Source: Pyrenopolyporus hunteri | Lineage: Eukaryota; Ascomycota; Sordariomycetes; Xylariales; Hypoxylaceae | Assembly (NCBI GenBank): GCA_902806595.1 | Contig: CADCXC010000014.1 | Span: 372,001-436,000 of the forward strand | DNA: 64,000 bases | Reading direction: 5' to 3' | Shown here: piece by piece, positions 47,386 through 62,399 of the stretch | How the letters are laid out: each line of letters opens with the position of its first letter | How positions within the stretch are numbered: position 1 is the first letter of the stretch | Notes under the pieces: model-generated | Seen by the model: only the letters and a program-made list of their open reading frames with translations | What the model was told of the DNA's origin: nothing | Database searches by the model: none | Made by a program: the position numbers and the translations under genes

Positions 47386-49534
47386 ATTTTTTATTTTATA
47401 AATCGATATTATTTATTTAAAATATTTCGATATCGAAAACGAAATTAATAATTAAATCGTTTAATTTTATTAATAATATATTTTATTTTATTTTAAAAAA
47501 ATAATTAATAATTATAATGTATATAAAAATAAATGTTAAATGTTTAAAATTTTTTATATCGACGTTATATTCGAAATAAAATCGACGTTTAATTTTTCAA
47601 TTAATTTCGAGTAATTTTTTAGGAATAAATATAATATATAAAAGGTTTTAAATATTATTAAATTTATATAATTATATCGATTTTTTTTCTCTTTAATAAA
47701 CGATTAAATTATTAATATTTAACTTTTAATATTTAATATATATAAATATTTTAATAAAAAATTTAATAATATATCGATATTAATTTTTTATAACGATTTT
47801 TTTTAAATTATATTACAAAAAGTTATCGTTTTGTTTTAGAAAATTACGAATTAAAAATATATAATGAAATTATTAAGTTTAATATTAATAAATAATATTA
47901 TAATATACGGTTAATTTAAATTATCAAATCGCCAATTAATAAATTTTATATTTTTATATAATAAAAAAAAATAATAAAAATAATAAAAAAAATAATATAT
48001 GATTTTTATATAATATTATAAATAAAATTTTTTTTAAATTTAATAAAAAAAATAATCGTAATCGAAAATATGTTAATTTATAAGTGGAAATAAATTATCG
48101 AAATAAATACGAACGTATAATTAATAAATTATTTTATTAAATTATTAATTATATATTTATATTTAACGGTTTATTTTTATTTATAAATATTTTTTATCGT
48201 TTCCTTTTATTTTTATTTAAAATTATTTTATATAATCGAAGTAAAATAAACGTTATCGATATATTATTATTTAATAATTAATTTTAAACGATAAAGTTTA
48301 TTATTTTAATCGAATTTTTAAAAATTTAAGTTTTAATTTTTTTATCTTTTCGATTAACACGTTTATTTTATCACCCGATTCGTTAAAATACGGGTTATTT
48401 AATAAAATATCGAATATTAAAAAAAGATTTATATGCGATATCGACGTTAAAATAAACGATAATATTAATAACGAAAAAATAAAATATATATATATATACG
48501 TATATTCGATAAAACAATTAACAAAACGATTAACGTAATCATTAAATTTAAAAATAAATAATAAAAATATTCTTTAATTAACGTCGAATTTAAACGAACG
48601 GAAATAAATAATCGTTTATAAAAATTTATTTAATTTTAATTATTAAATTTAAGTCTATTTAATTATTAACTTTTTAAATTAAGTACGAAATATTTATTTA
48701 TTATATAAAATAGTTTTTTACGTTTTTTTTCGTTTAAATAAATATTTAATTCGTTAAATTTAATATTTATAAATTCGAATTTATATAATTCCCATTTATA
48801 ATTTAATTAAGTTATTTTAACAATAAAACGATAAAAATTAAACGTTTTTTATATTTTTAATAATTCGAAAATATTTTTTAAATTAACTTCTTTTATAAAA
48901 AAAATTAATAACGTTAAAAAAAATAAACGTTAAATATTATAACTTTCTTCTTTTTTATCATTAATATTACCTTCGAAGGTTTTTTTAATAATTTTATTTA
49001 TTTAACGAAACATTTTTTCCTAAATTTATAAGTTAAAATATCGATTAATTTCGAATATTATAATAAAAGTAAATTTAAAATTATAATTAATAAATAAATT
49101 ATATAAATAATTATAATAAAATGTTAATTATTATTTTAATTTCGATACTTCGATCGATTAAAAAATATAAAAAAGTTTAATAAAAAAATAAATATAAAAG
49201 TTATAATTAAAATTTTCGTATAAATATATATTATAAAATTTATATAATAAAAATTATTTATTATTATAATATTAATTAAATAATAACGTTTTATATTATA
49301 ACGTTATTATTTATTTAAGTAGGAAAATAAATTATTTAAACTTATTTTTAATAATATAAGTTTTATAATACGAAAAAATAAATATTTATTTAATTTATTA
49401 ATAAAATATAAAAAATGTTTTATTATTTATTATATTATATAAAATAATTTATAATTTATATAAAAACATTCGAAATATAATATTAAAAAGTAAATTAATA
49501 TAAAAATAATATTATATGTTATGTAATAAACGAA

Positions 49535-49690
49535 AATTTAATTTTATTAATGTTATAAAAAAAAAAAAAAAAAATTAAAACGCGTATCGAAAAATTATAA
49601 TTTATATAAATATATTAATAATAAAATTGTTCGATATTTAAATATTAATTATTTAATAGGGTTAAGTTATTGTATTAAATCGTAATAAAA
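49535..49690 (+). repeat. Dispersed repeat family R1, diverged copy
   Basis: AATTTAATTTTATTAATGTT, an A run of about 18, ATTAAAACGCG, then TCGATATTTAAATATTAATT, ATTTAATAGGGTTAAGTTAT and AAATCGTAATAA. Same order as the other R1 copies, with more differences. Confidence 0.55.
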
Positions 49691-52584
49691 GGTATATATT
49701 AAAAAAATTATTAAGGTGTTATATAATTATTTTACGATATAAAATAATTTAAAGTATAATGTAAGATAATTTTGTTACCTTATTTTATTTATATAAAAAT
49801 GTAATTATTTAATATTATTAAATAATAAATAGTAAATTTTTAAACGATTTTTTTATTTTATTTTTTATATATATATAAATCGTAATTTTCGAATTACGAT
49901 TTAAATTTTTTTTTTTTTTATAATTTTAAAAATCCGTTCGTATTATTATTAATTAAAAACGAAATAAAAGATAATTTTATTATTTTTTAATAATAATATT
50001 TTTTATTATAAATATACGGTAAAATTAATTATTTTATTTAATTAAAACGTATAAAAAATTTTATTAAATATATTTTTATTTTAAATTTAATAAATTTAAA
50101 TATTAAAATAATTAAATTATAATTTAATAAATAATAAAAATAAAATTTTTTATTATTTATAAACGAAATTTTATAATTATTATTTCCTTTTATTTAATAT
50201 TTTTAAAATTTCTTTTTTATTAAATATATTTATTTTTAAAATATATTAATTAAATATTTTTATTTATTTAATTTAAAATAATTAATGAATAAAATATTTT
50301 ATACGATCGTAATAATTTACGAATTAAATCGATAGTAAAAATAAATATTTTAATTATTTTTATTAAGTTTTTAACGATAATTGAGGGTAATTAATTAATT
50401 TATAAATTTATAAATAAAATTATAAATTTTATAAATTAATAAATTTAAAAAAAAAGTAATTTTTATTACGTCGTTTTCGTAAATTATATCGAAATAATTA
50501 ATATAAAAAACGTTATAAATTCGAGAAAATATTTTTTTTTTTATTTAAATATCGTTTAAAAATTTAACGGGTTTAATATTAAATAAACGATTAAATAAAA
50601 TATATCGAAACGTTTATATAAAAACGTAAATATTTTAATAAAAATCGAATTTGTAAAAATATCGATACGTATAATTTTAATTAAATCTTATTTTAATTTC
50701 GAATAATTTATATTAAATATTATATTTAATAAATATTTATTTATATATATAATTTACGAAACGAATGATATCGATACGACTTTAAAAATAGGCGAAAATA
50801 TTATTTTTTATTATATAATAAATCGAATATATTTCGAAAATTTAAAGTTAATATTAAAATTTATTTTAAAAAAAATAAATAAAAATTATTTTATTATATA
50901 TCGAAATAATATAATTTTTCGAATTAATTTTAATAATATATTTTCGAATTTTAAATTAAATATTATTTTTTATATTAATTAATATTATATTAATAATTAC
51001 GTTTTTTATCGTAAAATATTTAAAGTAAAAATATATAGTTTTATTAAAACGGGTATACGAATAAATATCGATAAAATTATTATTATAAAAGTTATTTTCG
51101 TTAAAAATAATAATTTTAAAATATTATTAATAATAATATGTAATAAAATTATTATAATATAACGATTTATATATCTTAATTTTATAAAAATTTTAAAGAT
51201 ATAACTAAAAAATTTCGAGTAGCGATAAAATCTATAAATCGTTTATATAATTATATCGATAATTTCGTATATTTTCGAAATTTTCTTTTTTCGTTAACGC
51301 GTATAATCTTTAATAATAAACCTTCGAATTCGAATATATACGCGTTTATATTTATTTTACGACGCGTTAAAAACGTTAAATTATATATATTTTTAAAATA
51401 TTATATATCGAAATATTTCGTTAAATAATTTTTTTATTATATAAAATTATATATTACGTCGATTTAAAAGGGTAATTAATAATTTAAAATGTATTATTAT
51501 ATTATTTTAAAATAATTCGAAACGATTTAACTTTATATATATTATTGTTTTTAAATATTAAATAAATAACGATATATACGACCGATCCTTCGATATATAC
51601 GTTTTAAATTATTATTATTTATATATATTAATAAAATCGTTAAATTTAAAAACTATTAATATAATGTATTATAATATATTAATAAAGCGGTTAAATAATT
51701 AATTACGTAATATTATAAAATCGATTAAATATATTTATATTAAAGATATAATATTTTTTTCTTTCGATAAAAAATTTATTTCGACGATGATTTTAAAATA
51801 TTTAATTTAGTTATTTTTAAACAAAATATCCCTTCCCGAAAATAAATAAAAGGAAAAAAAATAATATAATTCGAAGATCTGCGATTTTATAAAAGTATAA
51901 TTAACGGTAAAATCGTTTTTTTACGTTTTATTATTGATTTAATAAGGTTAAGTTAACGTATAATATCGTAATAAAAATAAAATTCTTTTTATTTAAATAT
52001 ATATAAAATCGATTAAATTTTTTTTATAAAAAATTAAATAAATTAAAAAAACGATAAATTAAATTTTATTATTTTCTTTTTATTTATTTATATATTTATT
52101 TATTAAATTTATATTTCGTAATTTTTTATATTATAAAATATATGTAATATATATATAAAGGGTAAAAAAATATTAATTATAAGTAATTTTTATATAATTA
52201 TTATCCGTAATATTATTTCGTAATATTTTTAATATAAATATATTATTTTATTTAAATTTATAAGTTAAAAGTTTAGGGGTTAAGGATAAAAAATAATATA
52301 TTAAATCGTAATTTTAAAAATCTTATAAATATTAAAACGAGGCGGCGAAATTATTTCGTATTATATTATCGATTATTTTTATAATATTATCGTTAAACGG
52401 TCGCGTAATATAATGATATTTAAAAGTAAATTTTAATAGTTTATTTTTTAATATTTATATATTTATTTATTAAAAGTAAATAAAAGCGATTATTTTTATA
52501 AAAATAATAATTAAAAATTTTACGTATTTATTATAAATTATATATAGTAACGATTTAATTATTTAATTTTTATTAATGTGTTAA

Positions 52585-53303
52585 ATTTGCGATACGTTAT
52601 TTATTAAATTTATAATATTTTATTAATTAAATTATAATTTTTATTTATTTATTAAAACTATAAAAATTTATTTATTAAATTATAATATTTTATTCATTAA
52701 ATTTTAATATATTATTTATTAAATCTATAATATTTTATTAATTAAATTATAATCTTTATTTATTAAAATTATAAAAATTTATTTATTAAATTATAATATT
52801 TTATTTATTAAATTTTAATGTATTATTTATTAAATTTATAAAAAATTATTTATAAAATTTATATATAATATAATATTTATTAAATTTATAAGAAATTATT
52901 TATTAAATCGATAAAATATTATTTATTAAATTTATAATATAATATTTATTAAATTTATAAAAAATTATTTATTAAATTTATAATATATTATTTTTTTAAT
53001 TTATAAAACGTTATTTATTAAATTTATAAAAAATTATCCGTTAAATTTATAATATATTATTCGTTAAATTTATAATATATCATCTATTAAATTTATAATA
53101 CATTATTTATTAATTTTATAATATATTATTTATTAATTTTACGATATATTATCCGTTAAATTTATAATATACTATTCGTTAAATTTATAATATATCATTT
53201 ATTAATTTTACGATATGTTATTTATTAATTTTATAATACGTTATTTATTAATTTTATAATACGTTATTTATTAATTTTACGATATGTTATTTATCGAATT
53301 TTA
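52585..53303. repeat. 23-bp minisatellite, about 30 units
   Basis: Units of TTATTTATTAATTTTATAATACG type follow one another for about 720 bp. The last four units (from about 53218) are nearly identical; earlier ones vary (TTATTCGTTAAATTTATAATATA, TTATTTATTAAATTTATAAAAAA). It is the longest tandem array in the window. Confidence 0.85.
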
Positions 53304-54365
53304 ATTTTTTTTAATAATATTTAAAGTCGTTATCGAAAAAAATTTATAAAATTCGATATATAAAACCGTTATAATATTATATAATAATTTAATTTTATTA
53401 AAAAATTAATAATAAAATTCGAAATATAACTTTATTTCGATTTTTTAAATTATGTTTTAATTTTTTTTTTTTTTATATTATTAACGTAACGATATCTTAA
53501 TTTTTAAAATTCGACTCGTATTAAATTTATAATTTAAATTAATTTAAAAATAATTATATATAAAATCGATATAATAATAATTATAAATAAAAAATTAATA
53601 TAATAATAATTATCGATAAAAAATCGAAAAATAAATTTTTATTATATAAAATATTTAATATATACGATATTTTTATTTTTAATTTTTATATTTTTATATA
53701 TAATTTTATATAAAATAATATTTATATATTATTTATTATAAATTAAAAATTAATTTGTATTATTTATTACGTATAAAATTAATATTTTCAAAATTTATAA
53801 CCGTATTTAATCGTAGTTAAATTTTTATTATAAATTATTATTTTAAAATTAAAATAAAAATAAATATTATTAATTAATCGTATCGAAGGGAAATTTAATC
53901 GAATATTAATTTTTTAATAATATAATTACGAAATATTTATACTATTTATAATAAAATACGTTAAAATTTACTTTTTACGTAATAAAATCTTTTTTAAAAT
54001 ATCTTATTTTTTTAATTATATTTTATTCTTAATTATTTAAATATTGTTTTTTTTTTATTATTTATTCCTATTTTATTTTTAATTCTTAATTTTTATTTTA
54101 ATTAATATAAACTTTATCGTATAATTAAATTTTTAATTTAATTTTATTATTATAATTAAATATATAATTAAAATTACCTACGAATTATTTAAAATAATAA
54201 ACGTTTTAACTTTTAATTAAAAATAAAAAATATTTAACGTTTTATAATAAATTTAAAATAAAATAATTTTTTTATTTTAAAATTTACGTTAACGTATTCG
54301 AAATTAATATTATTAATATTAATATGCGATTAAATAATATTAAAATTTATTTTATTAATTTAAAA

Positions 54366-54500
54366 AATCGTATAAATAAATTTAAAATTCGATTCGATAA
54401 TTTTAAAATTCGATTCGATAAATTTAAGGTTCGATTCGATGCGTTCGAAATTCGATTTAATGTATTCGAAGTTCGATTTAATAAATTCGAAATTTAAGTC
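54366..54500. repeat. 21-bp tandem repeat, about six units
   Basis: TTCGATTCGAT / TTCGATTTAAT words start at 54388, 54409, 54430, 54451 and 54472, exactly 21 bp apart, with degenerate units on both sides. The period is a multiple of three, so it may once have been coding. Confidence 0.8.
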
Positions 54501-54550
54501 GACGTTCGATTCGATTTTTTAAAAATTCGTTTAGAAATTTTATAAATTAT

Positions 54551-54750
54551 TTTTCCTTATTTTTTCCTATTTTTTTTTATTTTTTTTTATTTTTTTTTAT
54601 TTTTTTTTATTTTTTTTTATTTTTTTTTACTTTTTTCTATTTTTTCTTATTTTTCCTTATCTTTTTTTATTTCTTCTTATTTTTTCTTATTTTTTCTTAT
54701 TTTTTCTTACTTTTTTTTATTTTTTTTTATTTTTTTTTTTTTTTTTTTTT
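54551..54750. repeat. 10-bp T8AT satellite, about 20 units
   Basis: TTTTTTTTAT repeats without gaps from about 54571, with some units changed to TTTTTCTTAT or TTTTCCTTAT, ending in a pure T run near 54750. Because C is rare elsewhere in this tract, the C-bearing units are noteworthy. Confidence 0.85.
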
Positions 54751-57108
54751 TATTTTGTTTTTTTTTTTCGTTTTTATATTATATTAAATTTTTTAAAAAT
54801 TTTAATATTAATTTAATTTAATAGTAACGACGTTAATTTTTTAATAAAGTTTTTTAATAATTATATAATTATTAAAGATAATAAATTCGAACTATTTCGA
54901 TTTATTCGAATTAATTAAATTATTACTAATTTTAAAAATAAATTTTTAAACGATATTAAAAAAATAATTGATAAAAAAATTATTAATTAAACTTAAATAT
55001 ATAATATATTTATTTTTTTTTTAAATTTCGATTATAACGACATATTAAAAATTTTAAATTTAAATATTTTTAAAATTATAACGACATAATAAAAACGGAT
55101 TTTACGTATAATAAAAATAGTTAATATATATTTATAAAAATAATAATTATTTATAAAAAATATAATTATATTTATAAATAAAAAATACGATATTTATAAA
55201 ATTAATAAAAATAAATATAAATAAAATAAAATTATAATAAAATTTATTTAAATTATTTTTAAAAAATAATTATTTAAATTATTTTTAAAAAATAAATTAT
55301 ATTTAATTAACGAATTAATATATTAAATTAATATTATTAATTTAAATTTAAGTTAAATTTTTATTTTAATATTTAAATTTTAAATATTTATAAATATTAT
55401 AAATCGTAAAATTTAATGTAAATACAAGTGCGATATTATATTATTATATATTTATTTAATTTTATTAAATTATCGATAGCGATATACGAAACGATTTTAT
55501 TATTTATCTTTTTTATATAAAATCGTAATTAAAAAAAATTATATTTTAATTTTTTTTTTTTTTTAATAATATCGATATAATTTATTTTTAATTTTTAAAT
55601 TTTTATTTATATTAAATAAAACGACGAAATTATTTTTAAATTTATTATCAATTAATTAATTTTATAAAATAAATATATAATATTATAATATTTATTTTAT
55701 TAATAAATATATATAATTTATAACTTTATAGTTTAATTTTTCGTTATATAAAATAATAAAATTAATTAATAAAATTATATCTATTATTATTATCGTTACG
55801 GTAGATATTAAAATATAATATTAATATTAATATATATCGAATAATTTTAAAATTTTATATAAATTTAAATATATATATATTAATTATTAAAAGAAATTTT
55901 AATATATTCGAAATCGATTATTTTATATATTATTATTAAATTTTTAATTTTATCGTATAATAATAATAATTATAATTTATTATTATTTTATATAATTAAA
56001 TTACGATTAAAATCGTAATTTCGTTTATTTTTTAAATATTAATTTTTTATAATATTTAATTTCGTGCGATTTTAATCGTTAATAAATATTATATTTATAA
56101 GTTTTAAAACAATTTTCGTTAAATAAATCAATTAATTTAATTAATATATTATTAACTTTTTATTTTTTAATAATTATATTATATTATAAAAAATAATCGA
56201 TTATAAATAATTTACGAAAAAATTTTATAATAATTTCGTAATAATCGTTATTAATAATATTAAAATAATTATTATCGATAATTTTAAAATAATTATTAAT
56301 AATTAATTTAAAATCGCCGATAATAAATTTAAAATAATTATTATTAGTCGATTTAGAGATAATTTCGATATATAAAAAAATTATTTTCGATTATTTTAAA
56401 TCGATTTAACGTTTTTACGTATTTAACGTTTTAATATTTCGTATAGGCGTATTATATCGTTTATTAAATAAGATAATCCTTATAATCGATATAATTAAAT
56501 TTTATTTTTTAATCGACGTTAATTTAATATAATTTTAATTATTATAAAAAATAATTAATCTTTTAATATTAATTATTATTAATTAAACGTTATTAAATTA
56601 TAACGAATTATTTATAACAGTTTTAAATTAATTTTTCGTTTATATTATTAATTTTTTTTAATCGTATTTTTTTTTTATTAATTTAAACTTTCGTTTATTT
56701 ATTTTTTAACGAAATAATTATTTAATAAAAAAAATAATCCGTCGAAAATAAAATCTCCCTTTTTTATAAAATTAACGAAATTAAATATTCGATAAATCGT
56801 TATAAAAATAATAAACGAAATATTTTTCGATATTAATATTAATAATAATTTTAATATTAAAAAAAAAAAAAAATAAAATAATACGATTATATTTATCGTT
56901 ATATTTTATTATCGAAGCGAAATTATATCGTAAAATATTTTTTTATTTCGTAATAAAAAAATAAAATTATTCGATAAAAATTAATTTTCGATTTTCGTAA
57001 GAAAAATTAATAACGTTTTCGATAAATTAACGATATAATATTTAAATCGAAATAATTTTTTCGACTATTTTAATTATTTTATTATAATTTACGTTAATCG
57101 TAATAAAA

Positions 57109-57415
57109 AAGTATAATTATAAAATATATAAATAAATAATCTTTCTTTAAACGAATCGTTATTTCGGTCGTTATTTCGAAAAATAAAGTTATTAAATATA
57201 CGAATAGGGGATTTTTTCTTAAATAAATTAACGTTTTAGTCGTTACTTTATAAAATAAAATTATATAACGTACGAAAAAACGGTTTTTTTCGAAATAAAT
57301 TATCGTTTTAATTATTATTTTAAAAAATAAAGTTATAAAATATACGAGTAGGGGGTTTTTTTCGAAACGAGTTATTATTTTAATTTTTATTATAAAAAAT
57401 CATTTTTTTTATTAA
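57109..57415. repeat. 72-bp tandem repeat, about four units
   Basis: AAATAAAGTTAT-type words start at 57181, 57253 and 57325, exactly 72 bp apart, each followed by a TACGARTAGGGG-type word and a TTTTTTTCGAAA word. A decayed unit precedes them from 57109 and a partial one follows. 72 bp equals 24 codons. Confidence 0.8.
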
Positions 57416-60400
57416 TCGAAAAAAGTTAAAAAATTCTTTATATAAATTTATTAAAAGTTTTCGTAAAAAGGGGTTAATTCGTTTATAATATATAAATATA
57501 AAAGTTTAATATATATTAAAACGTTAATAGTTTTTTTTTTATTTATTTTTAAAATATATCGCTTTTCGTAAATATATATTTTATAATTAATTATTTATAA
57601 TTTTTTAATTAAAATATCCAGGGGGGTTAAATATGTTTTATTAACGTTAATTTAAAAATATAATCGTAAAATAATATAAAAATTATATTTTAGTAAATAA
57701 TTTATTAATTATTTTAAAATCGATTATAAAATCGTTATAACTATATTTTTAATATAAAATTTAATTTTATATCGAATATTTAAATTTAAATATACTTTAA
57801 ATTAAAAATATTAAATTATATTTAAATTTAAAATTACGAAAAACGAAGTTAAATTTTAATCGTAAATATTTATAACGTCTTTTTTTTAAATTTAATTTAA
57901 ATATTTTTTTTTTAAATTTTTATTATTAATATAATATTAATAAAAAATTTATTCGATGTTTAATTATATAATATTAAGGTTTAATTTATATCTTAAAAAA
58001 TTTATATAATTTTTTTCGATATTTAATTATTTAATATTTTTATATTTCGTTTTTATGTTTATATATTCGTTATTAATGTTATTTAAAATATCGTTTCGTA
58101 TTATATTCGTTTTTTTTTTTTTTTTTTTTTTTTATTAATTCGAGCGGGGTAAAATTAAAAAAAAACGGTTTCGATTTATAATCGATATATTTATTATCGA
58201 TGGAATAGATAAAAAAAATAAATATAAATAAATTTTATAATACGACGAAGTTATAATAAATAGCGGGTAAATTGATAGGGATTATATTTAATAAATTTAT
58301 ATTTTTTATAAATTATTTTATACGTGTACGTTTTTTTTTTTTATGTCGATATACGATATTAATAACGGTGGAATAATAAAGTAAACGGTAATAAAAGTAA
58401 CGATTATATTAATCGTTATTAGATAAAAAATAAAAATTTTTATACGAAATAGCGATTATTTAAATATATACTTTCGATAAAATATAAGTAAAATTTTTCG
58501 AATATTATAAATAAATTATTATAAAAATAATAAATAAATATTATTATTATATTTATTAAATTAATTAAAAAAAGGGTAGGTTAAAAAATAAAATAAATAT
58601 AAATTAAGTTATATTTAAAAAAAAAAGGGGTAAAAATATATTTAAGTATATTAGGGGTAAATTAATATTTATTTCGTAAAAACGTTAATTATCGAAATTT
58701 TTATCTTTTAAATATTTATATTAATATAATATGTTTATTATAAAATAAAATCGATGAAAAATCTTATATTATTTAAAACGGTTTAATTTAAATAAATTAA
58801 TTTTATTATATATTATTTATATATATATAAATTTTAACTTTCGATGTTTTTTTAAAATTTAACGTTAAAAATTTTTTATTATTTAAAGCGATTTATAAAA
58901 TATTTAGATATAATATTCGAAAATATAAATTATTTATTATAATTAATTAAAGTTTTAAAAAAAATTACGATAAATTTATTATATATATTTTTACCGATTA
59001 ATATTTTATAATTATTTAATGCGTTTTTATTTAATAAAATTTCGTTATAAATTTATAATAATTTATTTATTTCGAAAAAATCATATTATTATATAACGTA
59101 ACGTGTTAAAGTTAAAATTAATTAATTATTAATAAATTAATGTAGGTTATTATTAATAAATAAATTTAATTAAATATCGATTCGATTAATGTAGTTTATT
59201 TAATTATAATCGATATATAAAATTAAAAATTATTTTACGAAACGTAAATTTAATATAATGTTATTAACTTATTATAACATATTTATTCGTATATATTTAA
59301 AAAATATAAAAGTAGTTTCTCGTTATAAAATTAATACTTTATTTTTTTATTATATAAAGAAATTTTACTTCGTTTATCGCCGTTAAAAATTCCTTTTTTA
59401 ACGTTTTATTTAATATTTTAATTAACGTTTTTTCGATAATTATTTAATGGCATTTTTTCGAATTATAAATATTTATTTATTTATTTATAATAATATAAAT
59501 TTTCGATTATAATCGAGGAAATAATTAAAAATTATAATTTTTAATAAATATTCGAAATAATTTATTAAAACGTTTTATTTTTAATCGGTAATTTTTATTA
59601 ATTAAAATATTATAAAACGAGTTTTTTTATTAATAAATAATCGATAAAAATATTTTATATATATTTTATTATTTTTTAAATATATAATAAATATATCGTA
59701 TATAATTATAGAAAAGTTATATATAAAAGCGGTAAAATAATAAAAAATAATAATTATTTTTCTTAAATTTCGAAAAAAAAATAGAATCGATTAATTCGAT
59801 CGAATTATTCGATTTATAAATTAATATTTTAAAAAAAATAAATTAAAATATTAATATTAGATAAAAGTTTTATAAAAAATTATTTAATATAATTTAAAAA
59901 TTAATCGAAACGATTTAAATAAATTTTAAAGTTATTTTCGTTAATTTATTATAATAAATATTTCGTATATTTTATAAACATATTCGTTTTTTTTTATAAT
60001 TAACGGATTTTATTAATAAAATGTTAAAATTATAATATTAAAATTATCGAATTATAAATTAATTTAATTGTAATTAATTACGTGTATTTAATTATTTTTT
60101 CTTTTTTAAATTTATTTAAAATTATTTCTTTTTTAAAACTCGTATCGAATAGTGTCGAATGCGGAAAATTCCGATGGAAAAAAATAATAAGGAATAAATG
60201 ATAACGTAATTAAACGGTCGTTATTTATAATTATAAATAAATAAATACGATTTAAAAATTAAAAATAATTAAATTTTAAAAAAATTAAAATAATAAGTAA
60301 ATTAAATATATATTTTATATATATAAAAAAAAAAAAATTATAAAAAATCGATTTTTAATTTATAAATTAATTAAAAATAATTTTAATAAATTTAATTATT

Positions 60401-62399
60401 ATATTATAAAATTTAATAAATTTAAAATTTCGTAAAAAATTAATTAACTAATAATATTTAAAAAATAAAATTTTTTAATATAATATTATTCGACGATTAC
60501 GAAATAAATATAATATCGAAATAAATTTATAATTTTTATAACGTTATTTAAAAATATAAGGTTTTTATAAAAATAAATATAATATCGATATTATTTAAAG
60601 TAAAATTTATTAATTTTTTTAAATTAAATTATTTTATAATTTAATTATCGAATATTTAAAAATAAAACGATTTAAAATTAAATTAATTTATTAAATTTTA
60701 AAATATAAGTTAAAAAAATAAAAAATAATTCGATACGAATTAATTTTTTATATTTTCGAATTTATAAATTTTATACGATATTTATTTTATTTTACGAAAT
60801 TTTAAAATATCGAAATTTTAAATTAATTATAATATTTATAAGAAATAAAATTAACGTAAATTTTTTTTATTCGAATTCGAATAAAAAATAATATAAAAAA
60901 ACGAATAAATGATTCGAACAAACGATACGATATAACGATTTAATTTAAAAAAATTTTTTAACGAATATATATAAATTTTAAATATTTTTAAATATATAAG
61001 ACGAAATTTATTATAAAAATATATTAAAAAAATTTTATAAATTTTTATATTACAAAAAATAATATAAAACGTATATCGTTTATATTATCTTTAAATTATA
61101 CGATAACGCGTCGAATTTAAATTATAAAATATAATAAAAAAAAAATATAATTTAAAATTTCGAAATTTAATTATATATAATATATAAATAATTATTATAA
61201 ATTACATTTTATTAAGTTCGAAATTTACGTAATTATTAATATATATTCTCGAAAAATTTTATAATATAACGTTAATAAATTAAATTACCTTTTTATAAAC
61301 GTATTATATTAATTTTTCTAAACGATTATTAAATTAAAATTTCGGTTATAATTTATTAAAACGAATTATAAAATAAAAATATTTTTTTTAATTTAAATAT
61401 AATATTAATTTACGATATATACGAAATTATCGATTATTATTATAAATTTTAACGATATAAAAATTTAATAAACGTAAAAGAATTATTTTTTAAATTTATA
61501 TAAATATGATATTAATAAAATTAATAATAAAATCAAATAATAATAATTATAATTATTTTTAATTATTATTATATATTAAATTATAAATATTTATTATCGA
61601 AAAATTATTAAATATTAATTAATAATATTAAGATTTTTTTTAAAGGTTAAAAAATTTAAACGATTTTAATAAAAATAAAATTTTCGATTAAATAATAATA
61701 TATTTTTTTTATAAAAATATAATACGATAAAAAATCGCTAATTTTATTATAAAATAAAACTAATATCGAATTAAATTTTAATTACAATATAAAAATATTA
61801 TAATTAATTATGTTAATTCGATATAATTAAATATATTTAATTTTTCGAATTTTATAATAAAAAATTATAAATAAAATTTAATATATAATTTCGAGTTATA
61901 ACGGTTAATTTATACGTTAAAAAAGTTGTTAATTTATTACGATTTCGATAATTTTTTTATATTAAAAATATAAATTATTTATAATAAATAATTAACGAAA
62001 TATCCGTTAAAAATATAAAATTTTATACGATTATATGAAAAAAAATATATTTCGTTTAAAAATTATTTAAAAAATTATTAAAATATAAATAAAAAGTCGA
62101 AATTAATATTTAATAAAATATCTTATAATAATATAAAATAATATTATAATCGTATATAAAAAGTTAAAAAAAAAATGAAAATTATTAAATAAAATATTAC
62201 GTTTTAAAAAAATTTATATATAAATTAATTCGATATAAATATTTATATTATTTAATATTTTTTTATTTTTTTAATTAAATATTTATTTATCGTTAAATTT
62301 AAATTTAAATAATATTTTTTTATATCTATTATAAATATTTTTTCGTTATTTATAATATTTAAAATTCGATAATTTTAAATATAAATTATATAATTTTTA

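Noticed and set aside
60130..60235. Faint hint of a Ty1/copia-type reverse transcriptase region
   Set aside because: Only visible if many mutations are assumed; several stops and no second motif nearby, so not evidence of an element class.
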